From NCBI RefSeq assembly GCF_036636695.1, contig NZ_JAVWNW010000009.1: DNA of 64,000 nt. The stretch is one strand, 5' to 3'. The notes under the pieces were generated by a model. The model did no database searches and was not told the DNA's origin. It was given only the letters and a program-made list of their open reading frames with translations. Every line of letters begins with the position of its first letter. Position 1 is the stretch's first letter. Below are positions 44,784 through 53,749 of the stretch, piece by piece. A program made the position numbers and the translations under genes. This DNA comes from Anaerorhabdus sp036636695 (GTDB taxonomy: Bacteria; Bacillota_I; Bacilli_A; Erysipelotrichales; Erysipelotrichaceae).

Positions 44784-44820
44784 ATACAATATTAATCTAT
44801 GAATTTAAATAGTTCCTTTG

Positions 44821-44849
44821 TTGTATGGACCTAGTGTAAATGATAAAAT
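44821..44849 (+). promoter_or_regulatory. Promoter of the LacI-family regulator
   Basis: TTGTAT, 17-base spacer, TAAAAT. The start codon at 44875 follows 25 bases later. It is divergent from the sigma A promoter. Confidence 0.65.
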
Positions 44850-44874
44850 AGAAGGAGTAAGGGAGAATATTAAT

Positions 44875-45867
44875 ATGGTAGCTACAATTTCTGATGTTGC
44901 AAAAAAGGCGGGGGTTTCTATTGGAACAGTTTCAAAAGTATTAAAAAACTATTCTTACGTATCTGAGGAAACTCGTAAAAAAGTAATGGATGCCGTGAAA
45001 GAGTTGAACTATATTCCTAACTCTATCGCCAGTGCTCTATCTAGTAAAAAGCATGCGAAAGTTGCATTATATACCTACATCAATGATGCTAAACAAGCCA
45101 TCGATGAAATTAATATGCAATATCTCCTAGGTGCTTTTTCGCAAGCTAAAGAATACGACTTAGAGGTTGTTACAATTTTTAGCCAATCACTTATTGAATT
45201 AAATACTGAAGAGTTAACACGTTATTTTATATCACAAGGAATTACTGCCATTGTTGTTTATGGTTTAAATAAAGAAGACACTGTAATTCATGGATTGATT
45301 GATAGTGGCTTATTCTATGTTGCACTTGTAGATGCACCGATTATAAACGCAAAGACATCTAGTATTATGGTTGATCATATCAACGGACAATATGATGTTG
45401 CTAAAGCAGTCATTGAAAAAGACTATTGCAAAAAAGTACTTTACTTAGCTGGAAAGCAAAATGGATATGTTACTGATATGCGTCTACAAGGAATTCAAAA
45501 ACTACAAAAAGAATATGGTTTTGAATTAAATGTTCAGTATGCTGATTTCAGTGAAAAGAAAGCATTTGATTTAACATTACGCTATGGCAATGATTGTGAT
45601 ACTGTTGTATGTGCCTCTGATTTAATGGCTATAGGTGCTGTGAACGCATTGATCAAAATGAATATCTTCAGACGCTGTTGTGGGTATGATGGTATTACAT
45701 TAATGGGGTACGCTGGAAAGTCAATGATGACATGTAAAAATGACTTCTATGAAACTTCGCGAAGTGCTATTTCCGAAATTAAAAGATTACTTGATGGTGA
45801 AGAAGGAAGAAGTGTTCTTCTTGATTATGAAATCAAAGTAATTACTTATGAAGATGTTATATTCTAA
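44875..45867 (+). CDS. LacI-family transcriptional regulator of alpha-glucan/oligosaccharide genes
   Basis: 330 residues. The N-terminal helix-turn-helix and hinge are typical (ATISDVAKKAGVSIGTVSKVLKNYSYVSEETRKKV and LNYIPNSIASALSSKK), followed by a periplasmic-binding-protein-like sensor domain. ATG at 44875 has AAGGGAG upstream; a TTG at 44818 would lie before the promoter. Immediately upstream of glycogen phosphorylase, whose promoter holds a LacI-type palindrome, so it is the likely repressor there and at 61227. Confidence 0.88.
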   Translation: MVATISDVAKKAGVSIGTVSKVLKNYSYVSEETRKKVMDAVKELNYIPNSIASALSSKKHAKVALYTYINDAKQAIDEINMQYLLGAFSQAKEYDLEVVTIFSQSLIELNTEELTRYFISQGITAIVVYGLNKEDTVIHGLIDSGLFYVALVDAPIINAKTSSIMVDHINGQYDVAKAVIEKDYCKKVLYLAGKQNGYVTDMRLQGIQKLQKEYGFELNVQYADFSEKKAFDLTLRYGNDCDTVVCASDLMAIGAVNALIKMNIFRRCCGYDGITLMGYAGKSMMTCKNDFYETSRSAISEIKRLLDGEEGRSVLLDYEIKVITYEDVIF

Positions 45868-45887
45868 GGTCGAAAAGACCTTTTTAT
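45866..45887 (+). terminator. Terminator of the LacI-family gene
   Basis: AAGGTC-GAAAA-GACCTT followed by Ts, overlapping the stop codon. Confidence 0.8.
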
Positions 45888-45894
45888 TTAAGAC

Positions 45895-45923
45895 TTGCGG
45901 AAAACGTTTTCCTGTGGTATTCT
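45895..45923 (+). promoter_or_regulatory. Promoter/operator of glycogen phosphorylase
   Basis: TTGCGG, 17 bases and TATTCT. The 14-base perfect palindrome GGAAAACGTTTTCC (45899-45912) covers the spacer, as in LacI/GalR repressor sites. Its 12-base core GAAAACGTTTTC recurs at 61228-61239. Confidence 0.75.
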
Positions 45924-45941
45924 TTTTTCGCGAGGTATGTT

Positions 45942-48197
45942 ATGAATATTGAAAATAAACTAGTATCCACTTTAGGAAAAAGCATTGAACAAGCAACAAA
46001 TGAAGAGCTTTATTTTTCATTACTAACCATCACAAAAGAACTATCAAGTGAAAAAGAAGTCATTAAAACAGACAGAAAACTTTACTACATTAGTGCTGAA
46101 TTTTTAATTGGTAAATTACTTTCAAACAATTTAATTAACTTAGGAATTTATGAAGAAGTTAGTGGTTTATTAGCTCACAATGGTAAAAACTTAAATGATA
46201 TTGAAAACATTGAACCGGAACCATCTTTAGGAAACGGTGGTCTAGGTAGACTTGCATCTTGTTTTCTTGATTCCATCGCAACACTTGGTTTATCGGGTGA
46301 TGGAATTGGACTTAACTATCATTTTGGACTTTTTAAACAAGTGTTTGAAAAACATAAACAAACTGAAACTAAAAATACTTGGATTGACACAAACTCATGG
46401 TTAACTAAAACAAACCATACATATACCGTTAACTACAAAGATTTCTCGTTACAATCAACACTTTATGATATTGATATTATTGGCTATGAAAATGGCATCA
46501 ATAAACTTCATTTATTTGATGTTGAAACTATCGATGAATCAATTGTAAAAGAAGGTATCCATTTTGATAAAACAAATATCGCAAAGAATCTAACTCTATT
46601 CTTATATCCTGATGATAGTGATGAACAAGGTCATTTACTACGTATTTATCAACAATATTTTATGGTATCCAACGGTGTTCAATACATTCTTGAAGAAGCT
46701 AAAAACAAAGGCATATCTCTTCATGAATTAGATAAGCACATTGTTATTCAAATCAATGATACGCATCCAACCTTAGTTATCCCTGAGCTTATTTCTCGTT
46801 TAATGATGGAAGGTATTCATATGCGTGAAGCAATTGTGATTACAAGTAATATTTGTGCATATACAAATCATACAATTTTAGCTGAAGCTCTAGAAAAATG
46901 GCCACTTCGTTATTTGCAACAAGTAGTTCCTCATCTAGTTCCAATTATCGAAGCTTTAGATACATTGGTATATGAAAAGTATCATAATGAGCATCTTCAA
47001 ATTATTGATCATTCTAATCTTGTTCATATGGCAAGAATTGATATGCATACTTCATTTTCAATCAATGGTGTTGCAGCTATACACACAGATATCTTAAAAA
47101 CTTCCGAATTAAAACCTTTCTATGAAATTTATCCATCTAAATTTAACAACAAAACGAATGGTATTACTTTTAGAAGATGGTTGATGCATGCTAACCATGA
47201 ACTTTCTGGTTTCATTACTCAACTTATTGGTGATGGTTGGAAAAAGAATGCGGATGAATTAGAAAAATTACTACTTTATAAAGACAATGCTGTTGTTCTT
47301 GATAATTTATACACTATTAAAAAAGATAAGAAAGTCCAACTTGCATCTGAAATTAAGAAACTTGAACATGTTGATATTAATCCAGAATCTATCTTCTGCA
47401 TTCAAATCAAAAGACTTCATGAATATAAAAGACAACAAATGAATGCTCTTTATATTATTAATAAATACTTAGATATAAAGAATGGTATCTTACCTAAACG
47501 CCCAATCACATTCATTTTTGGGGCAAAAGCGGCACCAGCATATATCACTGCTAAGAATATTATTCATTTATTGTTATGCCTACAAGAACTTATCAATAAT
47601 GATCCAGAAGTATCACCTTATATGAAAGTAATTATGGTGGAAAACTATAATGTCACCTATGCTGAAAAACTAATTCCCGCTTGTGATATCTCTGAACAAA
47701 TTTCATTGGCTTCTAAAGAAGCAAGTGGTACTGGCAACATGAAGTTCATGTTGAATGGTGCTATTACTCTTGGAACAAATGATGGTGCTAATGTAGAGAT
47801 TGCGGAACTTGTAGGGCCTGATAATATTTATACATTTGGTCAAAGTTCTGAACAAGTCATTGAGCACTATGCACACCATGACTATTGCAGTAAGGATTAC
47901 TATGAAACCAATCCAAAAATTAAACGTGTTGTAGATTTTATCATTGGCGATGAACTTGCCCATATTGGCGATTTAGAAGCTCTTACAGCATTGTTTAATG
48001 AATTAGTGAATAAAGATTGGTTTATGACACTACTCGACTTAGAAGACTATATACGCGTTAAAGATTTAGCTATCCTTGATTATGAAGATCAAGAAAACTG
48101 GAAGAAAAAAATGTTGGTAAATATAGCCAAAGCTGGATTCTTCTCATCTGATCGTACAATCAATGATTACAACCAAGATATCTGGAAACTAAAATAG
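45942..48197 (+). CDS. glgP: Glycogen/maltodextrin phosphorylase
   Basis: 751 residues of the GT35 family, releasing glucose 1-phosphate from alpha-1,4-glucans with pyridoxal phosphate. Seen: EPEPSLGNGGLGRLASCFLD near residue 92, IQINDTHPTLVIPEL, MARIDMHTSFSINGVAAIHT, IQIKRLHEYKRQQMNALYI and the cofactor-lysine motif SLASKEASGTGNMKFMLNGA. Cytoplasmic. Length fits the shorter maltodextrin-type enzymes. Single gene with its own operator and terminator; it works with the glucanotransferase at 49386. Confidence 0.95.
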   Translation: MNIENKLVSTLGKSIEQATNEELYFSLLTITKELSSEKEVIKTDRKLYYISAEFLIGKLLSNNLINLGIYEEVSGLLAHNGKNLNDIENIEPEPSLGNGGLGRLASCFLDSIATLGLSGDGIGLNYHFGLFKQVFEKHKQTETKNTWIDTNSWLTKTNHTYTVNYKDFSLQSTLYDIDIIGYENGINKLHLFDVETIDESIVKEGIHFDKTNIAKNLTLFLYPDDSDEQGHLLRIYQQYFMVSNGVQYILEEAKNKGISLHELDKHIVIQINDTHPTLVIPELISRLMMEGIHMREAIVITSNICAYTNHTILAEALEKWPLRYLQQVVPHLVPIIEALDTLVYEKYHNEHLQIIDHSNLVHMARIDMHTSFSINGVAAIHTDILKTSELKPFYEIYPSKFNNKTNGITFRRWLMHANHELSGFITQLIGDGWKKNADELEKLLLYKDNAVVLDNLYTIKKDKKVQLASEIKKLEHVDINPESIFCIQIKRLHEYKRQQMNALYIINKYLDIKNGILPKRPITFIFGAKAAPAYITAKNIIHLLLCLQELINNDPEVSPYMKVIMVENYNVTYAEKLIPACDISEQISLASKEASGTGNMKFMLNGAITLGTNDGANVEIAELVGPDNIYTFGQSSEQVIEHYAHHDYCSKDYYETNPKIKRVVDFIIGDELAHIGDLEALTALFNELVNKDWFMTLLDLEDYIRVKDLAILDYEDQENWKKKMLVNIAKAGFFSSDRTINDYNQDIWKLK

Positions 48198-48225
48198 AGA
48201 TGAATTAATTCATCTCTATTTTTTC
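48193..48225. terminator. Bidirectional terminator between glgP and the MFS gene
   Basis: AATAGAGATGAA-TTAA-TTCATCTCTATT with T-rich and A-rich flanks. It ends both converging transcripts. Confidence 0.88.
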
Positions 48226-49376
48226 ATCATTTGTTTTCTTGTCATTAAACCTAAGATAAATGGCAATATTCCAATCAGTGCAAAGATAAATAACGTACTA
48301 TCTACTGAAGAAATTGATATTAATACGCTCGATAATAATGGTGTAATCAACATAGGAATTCCTTCTGCTATCGCTACCGCAATTGTTTGTCCAGAACTCT
48401 TCATTGTCGTAGGGGTACTCTTTGCAATTAATACTTTACTTGAAATCATAATAAGTGGAAATGTAACACATTGTAAACAAGTAACCAATATCATTGTATT
48501 TGTTGTTTGCGCAAGTGAATAACCAATAAATCGTAATATATACATTGATATACCAAATAGTAATAAATTGATATCAACGAACTTTCTTAATAAATAAGCT
48601 CCTGCAAAAAACAAGGGCAATTCAACCATTGCTTGAATACTCCACCGCAATCCTATTGTGACTTCTGAAGCACCAAGCATCATCATTTTTTCAACAGTAG
48701 TATATGTATCTGCTGAGGCAATCAGGTTAATCAAAAATAGAATGCATACAATGCGTAAATAATCTTTGGATTGAAAAAGTTCACCAATATCTTTAATACT
48801 TGTTGGTGTGCTTTTTTTAGCTTTCTGTGCATCTTGAATAAAAAAAGTATACGCAAAATTCATAAGGGCAAGCACTGTAAATACCCACCCTAAATTTTTA
48901 TATCCATAGTTTTGAATTACAAATGCACCGAGTGGACTTCCTATCATCCAACCTATTGCTCCAAATGCTCTAATTGCACCATAATTACTACGCATACCCT
49001 CATTGACTTCTAATGTCCATGCATCCTGTATTGCATTCGCTGTTCGTACAATACCCGATATTAATGATGCAAATAACACGCATAAAAGAAAACTCGAATT
49101 TTCAATTTGATACAAGATAAAAACACAGACTATTGTGATAAGAATCAATGCATTATACACCTTTTTATTTGTGCTAAACTTATCACACAAGTAACCTGCA
49201 AAGAATTGAAAGGCAATGGTACACAGAGCTGAACAAGAAATAACAATACCTCTTTGTACTACACTATAGCCAAGACTTTGCAGATATGTTTGCATATAAG
49301 AACCTGGTAATCCTAACCCTATAAAACTAATAAAGTAAAAGCCCGCTTGTTTTACCAATGTTCTATCAATCTTCAT
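48216..49376 (-). CDS. MFS transporter, sugar-type (MFS_1-like/LacY-NHS-like)
   Basis: 386 residues and about twelve membrane helices. FAGYLCDKFSTNKKVYN between helices 2 and 3 is the MFS loop motif. SNYGAIRAFGAIGWMIGSPLGAF and the QDAWTLEV segment resemble oligosaccharide/nucleoside symporters of this group. Last gene of the long minus-strand run, nine bases after malQ. It may export or import a sugar made by the pathway. Substrate unknown. Confidence 0.78.
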   Translation of the reverse strand: MKIDRTLVKQAGFYFISFIGLGLPGSYMQTYLQSLGYSVVQRGIVISCSALCTIAFQFFAGYLCDKFSTNKKVYNALILITIVCVFILYQIENSSFLLCVLFASLISGIVRTANAIQDAWTLEVNEGMRSNYGAIRAFGAIGWMIGSPLGAFVIQNYGYKNLGWVFTVLALMNFAYTFFIQDAQKAKKSTPTSIKDIGELFQSKDYLRIVCILFLINLIASADTYTTVEKMMMLGASEVTIGLRWSIQAMVELPLFFAGAYLLRKFVDINLLLFGISMYILRFIGYSLAQTTNTMILVTCLQCVTFPLIMISSKVLIAKSTPTTMKSSGQTIAVAIAEGIPMLITPLLSSVLISISSVDSTLFIFALIGILPFILGLMTRKQMMKK

Positions 49377-49385
49377 AATTCCCCT

Positions 49386-50834
49386 CTACCGATTTGTTGT
49401 TTTAATCCAATCACGCAACTTTTCACGTTGCATAAATAATTCATTAAAATCCTGTAACTTCCATTCCCAGTTTGGTGAGCCAATTGTACCTGGTGTATTC
49501 ATTCTTGCATAATCATCCAAACCTAATACATCTTGTATTGGAAGTATCGCAATTTCTGCAATGCTCGACAAGGTAAAACAACAGAAATCATCGACAATAT
49601 TCTTCGCTTCATATCCCTCTATTTTTAATAATCGTTGTACTTCAATTTGAACATCTTTTTCTAAACTATCAAACCATCCTTTAATTGTTTGATTATCATG
49701 CGTTCCAGTATAAATAATCATATTCACTCGATCTTCAAAATTATTATTTGTTTCATTTGGATCAAATGTGAATTGTACAATTTTCATTCCTTTAAAATTA
49801 AAATGATCTCTTAGCTCATAAACTTCCTTACGTGGTAATCCTAAATCTTCGGCAATAATTTGCATATCTGGATGTTTCTTAAGCAAGTAGTCAAAGAACA
49901 GTTTCCCTGGTGCTTCAATCCACTCACCTTCCATTGCCGTTTCACAAGAGGCTGGTATTTTCCAATAGGTTTCAAACGCTCTAAAATGATCAATACGAAC
50001 GATATCATAAAGTTTTGAAGCATACTCCATACGATCAACCCAGAAGTTAAAATCAGTTCCTATTAAATAATCCCAATCATAAATCGGATTACCCCATCGT
50101 TGTCCTGTAACACTGAAATAATCTGGTGGAACTCCCGCTACAAAAGTTGGTACATAATCCTCATCCAGTAAGAAGCAATTTTGATTACTCCAAACATCCA
50201 AACTATCACGTCCAACATAGAATGGTATGTCTCCCATAATTTTGATGCCCTTACTTTTTGCATAAGCACATAACTTTTTCCATTGTTTAAGAAGCATATA
50301 TTGAATAAACATTTCTAATTCAATCTCTTGTTCTAAGTGAGAAATATCATATTGTTTATCATATATCCAAGCACTTTCTTCTTTTGACCATTCATACCAT
50401 GGACGCATCTCATTTTGTTTTTTTAAGCTAATAAAAACTGCATAATCGTATACCCAATCTTCTTGAATAAAGGCAAGATAATCTGGAGTTTTCTCAAAAT
50501 GATAAAAGGCTTCTTTAATCTTTTTCACTTTATATTCACGTGCTCTTTGATAATCTACACTGCTAGTTTTAAAATCAGGTAAATCATCACATTGTATCCA
50601 TCCACACTCCACAAATTCATCTAGATCAATATACAATTCATCTAGTGCTTTTGAAGAATATGGTTGATAAGGAGAGTTGCCATATCCCAAGGGGTTTAAT
50701 GGAAGTATTTGCCATATCTTAATACCTGTGTCTGATATAAAATCAATAAATTCAAACGCTTTTCCTCCAAAATCGCCCACCCCATATTTTGATGGCAGTG
50801 ACGAAATTGCCAACAACAATCCTGCTTTTCTCAT
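49386..50834 (-). CDS. malQ: 4-alpha-glucanotransferase (amylomaltase, GH77)
   Basis: 482 residues, normal for GH77. Seen: LLAISSLPSKYGVGDFG at the start, WQILPLNPLGYGNSPYQPYS, the nucleophile Asp in VRIDHFRAFETYW, the acid/base Glu in IIAEDLGLP and the transition-state Asp in YTGTHDNQTIKGW. It disproportionates maltooligosaccharides and supplies chains to the phosphorylase. Fifteen bases after the GH13 gene. Confidence 0.95.
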   Translation of the reverse strand: MRKAGLLLAISSLPSKYGVGDFGGKAFEFIDFISDTGIKIWQILPLNPLGYGNSPYQPYSSKALDELYIDLDEFVECGWIQCDDLPDFKTSSVDYQRAREYKVKKIKEAFYHFEKTPDYLAFIQEDWVYDYAVFISLKKQNEMRPWYEWSKEESAWIYDKQYDISHLEQEIELEMFIQYMLLKQWKKLCAYAKSKGIKIMGDIPFYVGRDSLDVWSNQNCFLLDEDYVPTFVAGVPPDYFSVTGQRWGNPIYDWDYLIGTDFNFWVDRMEYASKLYDIVRIDHFRAFETYWKIPASCETAMEGEWIEAPGKLFFDYLLKKHPDMQIIAEDLGLPRKEVYELRDHFNFKGMKIVQFTFDPNETNNNFEDRVNMIIYTGTHDNQTIKGWFDSLEKDVQIEVQRLLKIEGYEAKNIVDDFCCFTLSSIAEIAILPIQDVLGLDDYARMNTPGTIGSPNWEWKLQDFNELFMQREKLRDWIKTTNR

Positions 50835-50849
50835 TAGTATTCTCCTAGT

Positions 50850-52139
50850 TTATTTTTCTATAATTATTGGTTTTACTGTTACTTCTATTTCATTATTTTC
50901 AACCTGTATTTTTTCACCGCTTATTTTGTTGATGTATTCACCATCTTCAAAATCTGTTTTAACTTTTCCCTTATAGCCTCTTACATTAAATATTCCTAGC
51001 ATCTTTTTATCACCAGCATAATATTCAATCATTAAGATATCTTCTTTATTTTCATGAAGAATATATTTATCATGATTAATCATAATTTCTTCATGTTTAA
51101 TTTCATTTAGTTTCTTTATTAAATCACTGTGGTTCACACCATTATCGACAAGTGATATAACATCTTTATCGAAAAGGGAAGGATGTTTTGTAGCTCCAAA
51201 CTCTTGTCCAGCATAAACAAAGGCAACACCTTTCGCAAAGAATGAGTAAGCTATCCAGTTTTCAACTTCTGTTTTATTTTGAACTAAGTTAGCGATACGT
51301 GGTTGATCATGATTTTCTAGATGTCTTAGTTTTAAAGCATCCTTTGGATAAATTGATTGTTGAAGAACATATGTTTTTTTAAATGCATCCAATGGATAAT
51401 TACGTTTAAATACTTCTTGTGTAATTTCAAAAACATCATAGTCATAACAAATATCAAAGGCTTCAAAGATTTCATAGTCATTTGCGATTCCCCAACCACC
51501 ATTACGAATCATATTAATGAAATGGGCATGGACACTTTCTGCTAACCAAATAAAATTTGGATTGATATTAGCTACTCTTCTTCTAGCTTCTAACCAAAAA
51601 TCAACAGGTACAATTGACGCTACATCAGCACGATAACCATCAATGCCAAGTTTCGCCCAATACGTTAACATATCCCACAACTCTTCGCGTAATCCTTGAT
51701 TTGAGTAATCTAAGTCAACAATATCTGTCCAATCTCCTACTCGATTACCTAGCGTTCCTTTTTCCGTACGATAATAGTATTCTGGATGTTTATCAACGTA
51801 CACATTGTCTGGAGATGTATGGTTTAATACAATATCAACCATGACTTTCATATCTAGCTTATGTGTTTCCTCTATCAATTCTTTAAAATCTTCAAGTGTC
51901 CCAAACTCTGGATTTATCGCACGATAGTCTGATATTGCATAAGGAGAACCTAGTGTACCCTTTCGACATTTAACACCAATTGGATTGATTGGCATTAAAT
52001 ATACCGTATCAAATCCCATTGCTTTAATTCGCGGTAAATCGTCTTGTACCTTTTTAAAAGTTCCTTCTTCACTATGATTTCTCACAAAAACTTGATAAAT
52101 ACTTTGATTCGCTATTTCTTTTCTTGTATCTTTAGCCAT
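50850..52139 (-). CDS. GH13 alpha-amylase-family glycoside hydrolase
   Basis: 429 residues, cytoplasmic (no signal). Conserved regions I-IV: MVDIVLNHTS, GYRADVAS (nucleophile Asp), WLAESVHAHF (acid/base Glu) and HLENHDQPR. The barrel is followed by a small beta domain. It lacks the N-terminal domain of neopullulanases, and the exact specificity (maltodextrin, cyclodextrin or alpha-1,6) is not visible. The ATG at 52139 has AGGAGAG upstream; an ATG at 52163 would contain it. The start overlaps the stop of the creatininase-like gene. Confidence 0.88.
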   Translation of the reverse strand: MAKDTRKEIANQSIYQVFVRNHSEEGTFKKVQDDLPRIKAMGFDTVYLMPINPIGVKCRKGTLGSPYAISDYRAINPEFGTLEDFKELIEETHKLDMKVMVDIVLNHTSPDNVYVDKHPEYYYRTEKGTLGNRVGDWTDIVDLDYSNQGLREELWDMLTYWAKLGIDGYRADVASIVPVDFWLEARRRVANINPNFIWLAESVHAHFINMIRNGGWGIANDYEIFEAFDICYDYDVFEITQEVFKRNYPLDAFKKTYVLQQSIYPKDALKLRHLENHDQPRIANLVQNKTEVENWIAYSFFAKGVAFVYAGQEFGATKHPSLFDKDVISLVDNGVNHSDLIKKLNEIKHEEIMINHDKYILHENKEDILMIEYYAGDKKMLGIFNVRGYKGKVKTDFEDGEYINKISGEKIQVENNEIEVTVKPIIIEK

Positions 52140-52920
52140 TGTTCGCTCTCCTTTTATATTCATCGATGACCCACATCGACATGCCCGCTATTTGTAAACT
52201 TGCCTGTTTTTGACCAATTTCTTTTGAACTTGTTTCAAGGGGATAGCTAGTTCCTATTCCTAAAAGTTCTTGTTCATATCCTTCATTTGCTTTCATATTT
52301 ACCAATTCTTCATTATAGTGAAGCATCATAGAAGTTTCATAACCACCAGCATGATCACACATTCGATTTGACTCATCCATCACGCAATTACATTCCATTG
52401 AGTAAATTACTTTTTTATTTTTATTTTTAAAATATTCAGATACTTCTTTCATTACTTCTTTTTGTATTGGCGGATTATGTCCACTGATGAGGACAACCAT
52501 TTCAAATCCTCTATTAAAACAATTTGCACAACCATTAATTAAATATTTTTTCAGCAATTCTAAATCAATTTGATAAAAGCTACCAGGTAGAACCATGCCA
52601 CTAATTCCATCCATTCCGTATCCTGTACCTTCTTGTGATTCAAAATCTTTATCCGCTGCATAATACACCGAAGGCATAACTACGCCACCAATTTTTTGGG
52701 CAACTGATTTACATAGTTCCCTTGCTTTGATAGTGTCACAACCAAGAGGATTTTGTCTTCCGTGCCATTCAATTGTTCCAAGTGGAAAATAGGCAACTGG
52801 AAATTGTTCAAGTCGTGATAATAATTCTCCTGGACGCATATTTTCTATTTCTACTTTTTCCGTTTTTTCTTTGTGGATATTGTCACTTATTTTTCTAACA
52901 TCGTATTGTAATCGTTTCAT
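52132..52920 (-). CDS. Creatininase-family amidohydrolase
   Basis: 262 residues with metal ligands of the creatininase fold: LGTIEWHGRQNPLGCDT, LISGHNPPI and CDHAGGYETSMM. Family members hydrolyse cyclic or linear amides (creatinine, formamides of flavin and pterin pathways, mycofactocin peptide). Nothing in the sequence points to creatinine itself. Lying between a ChbG-like deacetylase and a GH13 enzyme, it may open an amide on a sugar. Two-base gap to the upstream gene. Confidence 0.8.
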   Translation of the reverse strand: MKRLQYDVRKISDNIHKEKTEKVEIENMRPGELLSRLEQFPVAYFPLGTIEWHGRQNPLGCDTIKARELCKSVAQKIGGVVMPSVYYAADKDFESQEGTGYGMDGISGMVLPGSFYQIDLELLKKYLINGCANCFNRGFEMVVLISGHNPPIQKEVMKEVSEYFKNKNKKVIYSMECNCVMDESNRMCDHAGGYETSMMLHYNEELVNMKANEGYEQELLGIGTSYPLETSSKEIGQKQASLQIAGMSMWVIDEYKRRANNG

Positions 52921-52922
52921 AG

Positions 52923-53747
52923 TTATACAATCCTCAATGTTGCGTAGTCATGCATAATTTCTTTATCCCAGTAACTAATTACTTGAATATTTTCTTTCTT
53001 ACATATTTCTTTGAATTCTTCACTTTTGAAGAATTCATAATCCGCAACACGCACTTTCCAATCAGGTGCTATTGCTTTTAATTCATCACTTTCCATTGCC
53101 GGATGTGTGAAGAATTCAGTAATACCTTCTGGCAAATTTTCTAACATCTTGCGATAGCTTTCCTTCATTGATTCAATCGATTCACGATCATTTGGAAATT
53201 TAGCACTATTCGGATTCAAATAATCTGTAACTGGAATTTGATTTTTATCTGCATATTCAACTAAATCCTTTGAATAATCATTTCTTGAAAAACGACAACC
53301 AACATGGTGTGCAATCGCTAAATCCAAGTAAGCTTTTGGTGCATCTATAAATGTTTTCATATGATTGTCGATATGACTAATGGTTACACCCAATTGCTTT
53401 GCATATTGTATTTGTGCTTCAGCTTCCATAACTAAATCACTCACTTGTGCAGCCTTAAGACAATCCTTTGTAAAATGATAGAAATATCCTTGATCATCTT
53501 TTAGACGATTATTATTCGTCAACGCACGCCAACGATATGTATCCCATTCCGATGTATGTGTGATGTGTACACCTACACTACAATTCTCAAAGTTCTTAGC
53601 CATTTGAATTGCTTCAAGTATCCAAGGTGCATTCATTATCATTGTTGTTGATTGTATACACCCATGTTTAACTAAATCATTGATTGCTTCATTTGCTGCA
53701 TGACACATTCCAAAATCATCTGCATTTACAATTAAATATTTTGCCAT
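52923..53747 (-). CDS. ChbG/YdjC-family carbohydrate deacetylase
   Basis: 274 residues. NADDFGMCHAANEAI near residue 7 holds the Asp pair, HITHTSE and SHIDNHMKTF hold metal His residues, and EFFTHPAM is the last motif. ChbG removes an N-acetyl group from chitooligosaccharides; related proteins act on other acetylated sugars. It suggests the sugar imported by this operon carries an acetyl group. Two-base gap to the ADP-ribosylglycohydrolase-like gene upstream. Confidence 0.85.
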   Translation of the reverse strand: MAKYLIVNADDFGMCHAANEAINDLVKHGCIQSTTMIMNAPWILEAIQMAKNFENCSVGVHITHTSEWDTYRWRALTNNNRLKDDQGYFYHFTKDCLKAAQVSDLVMEAEAQIQYAKQLGVTISHIDNHMKTFIDAPKAYLDLAIAHHVGCRFSRNDYSKDLVEYADKNQIPVTDYLNPNSAKFPNDRESIESMKESYRKMLENLPEGITEFFTHPAMESDELKAIAPDWKVRVADYEFFKSEEFKEICKKENIQVISYWDKEIMHDYATLRIV

Positions 53748-53749
53748 AT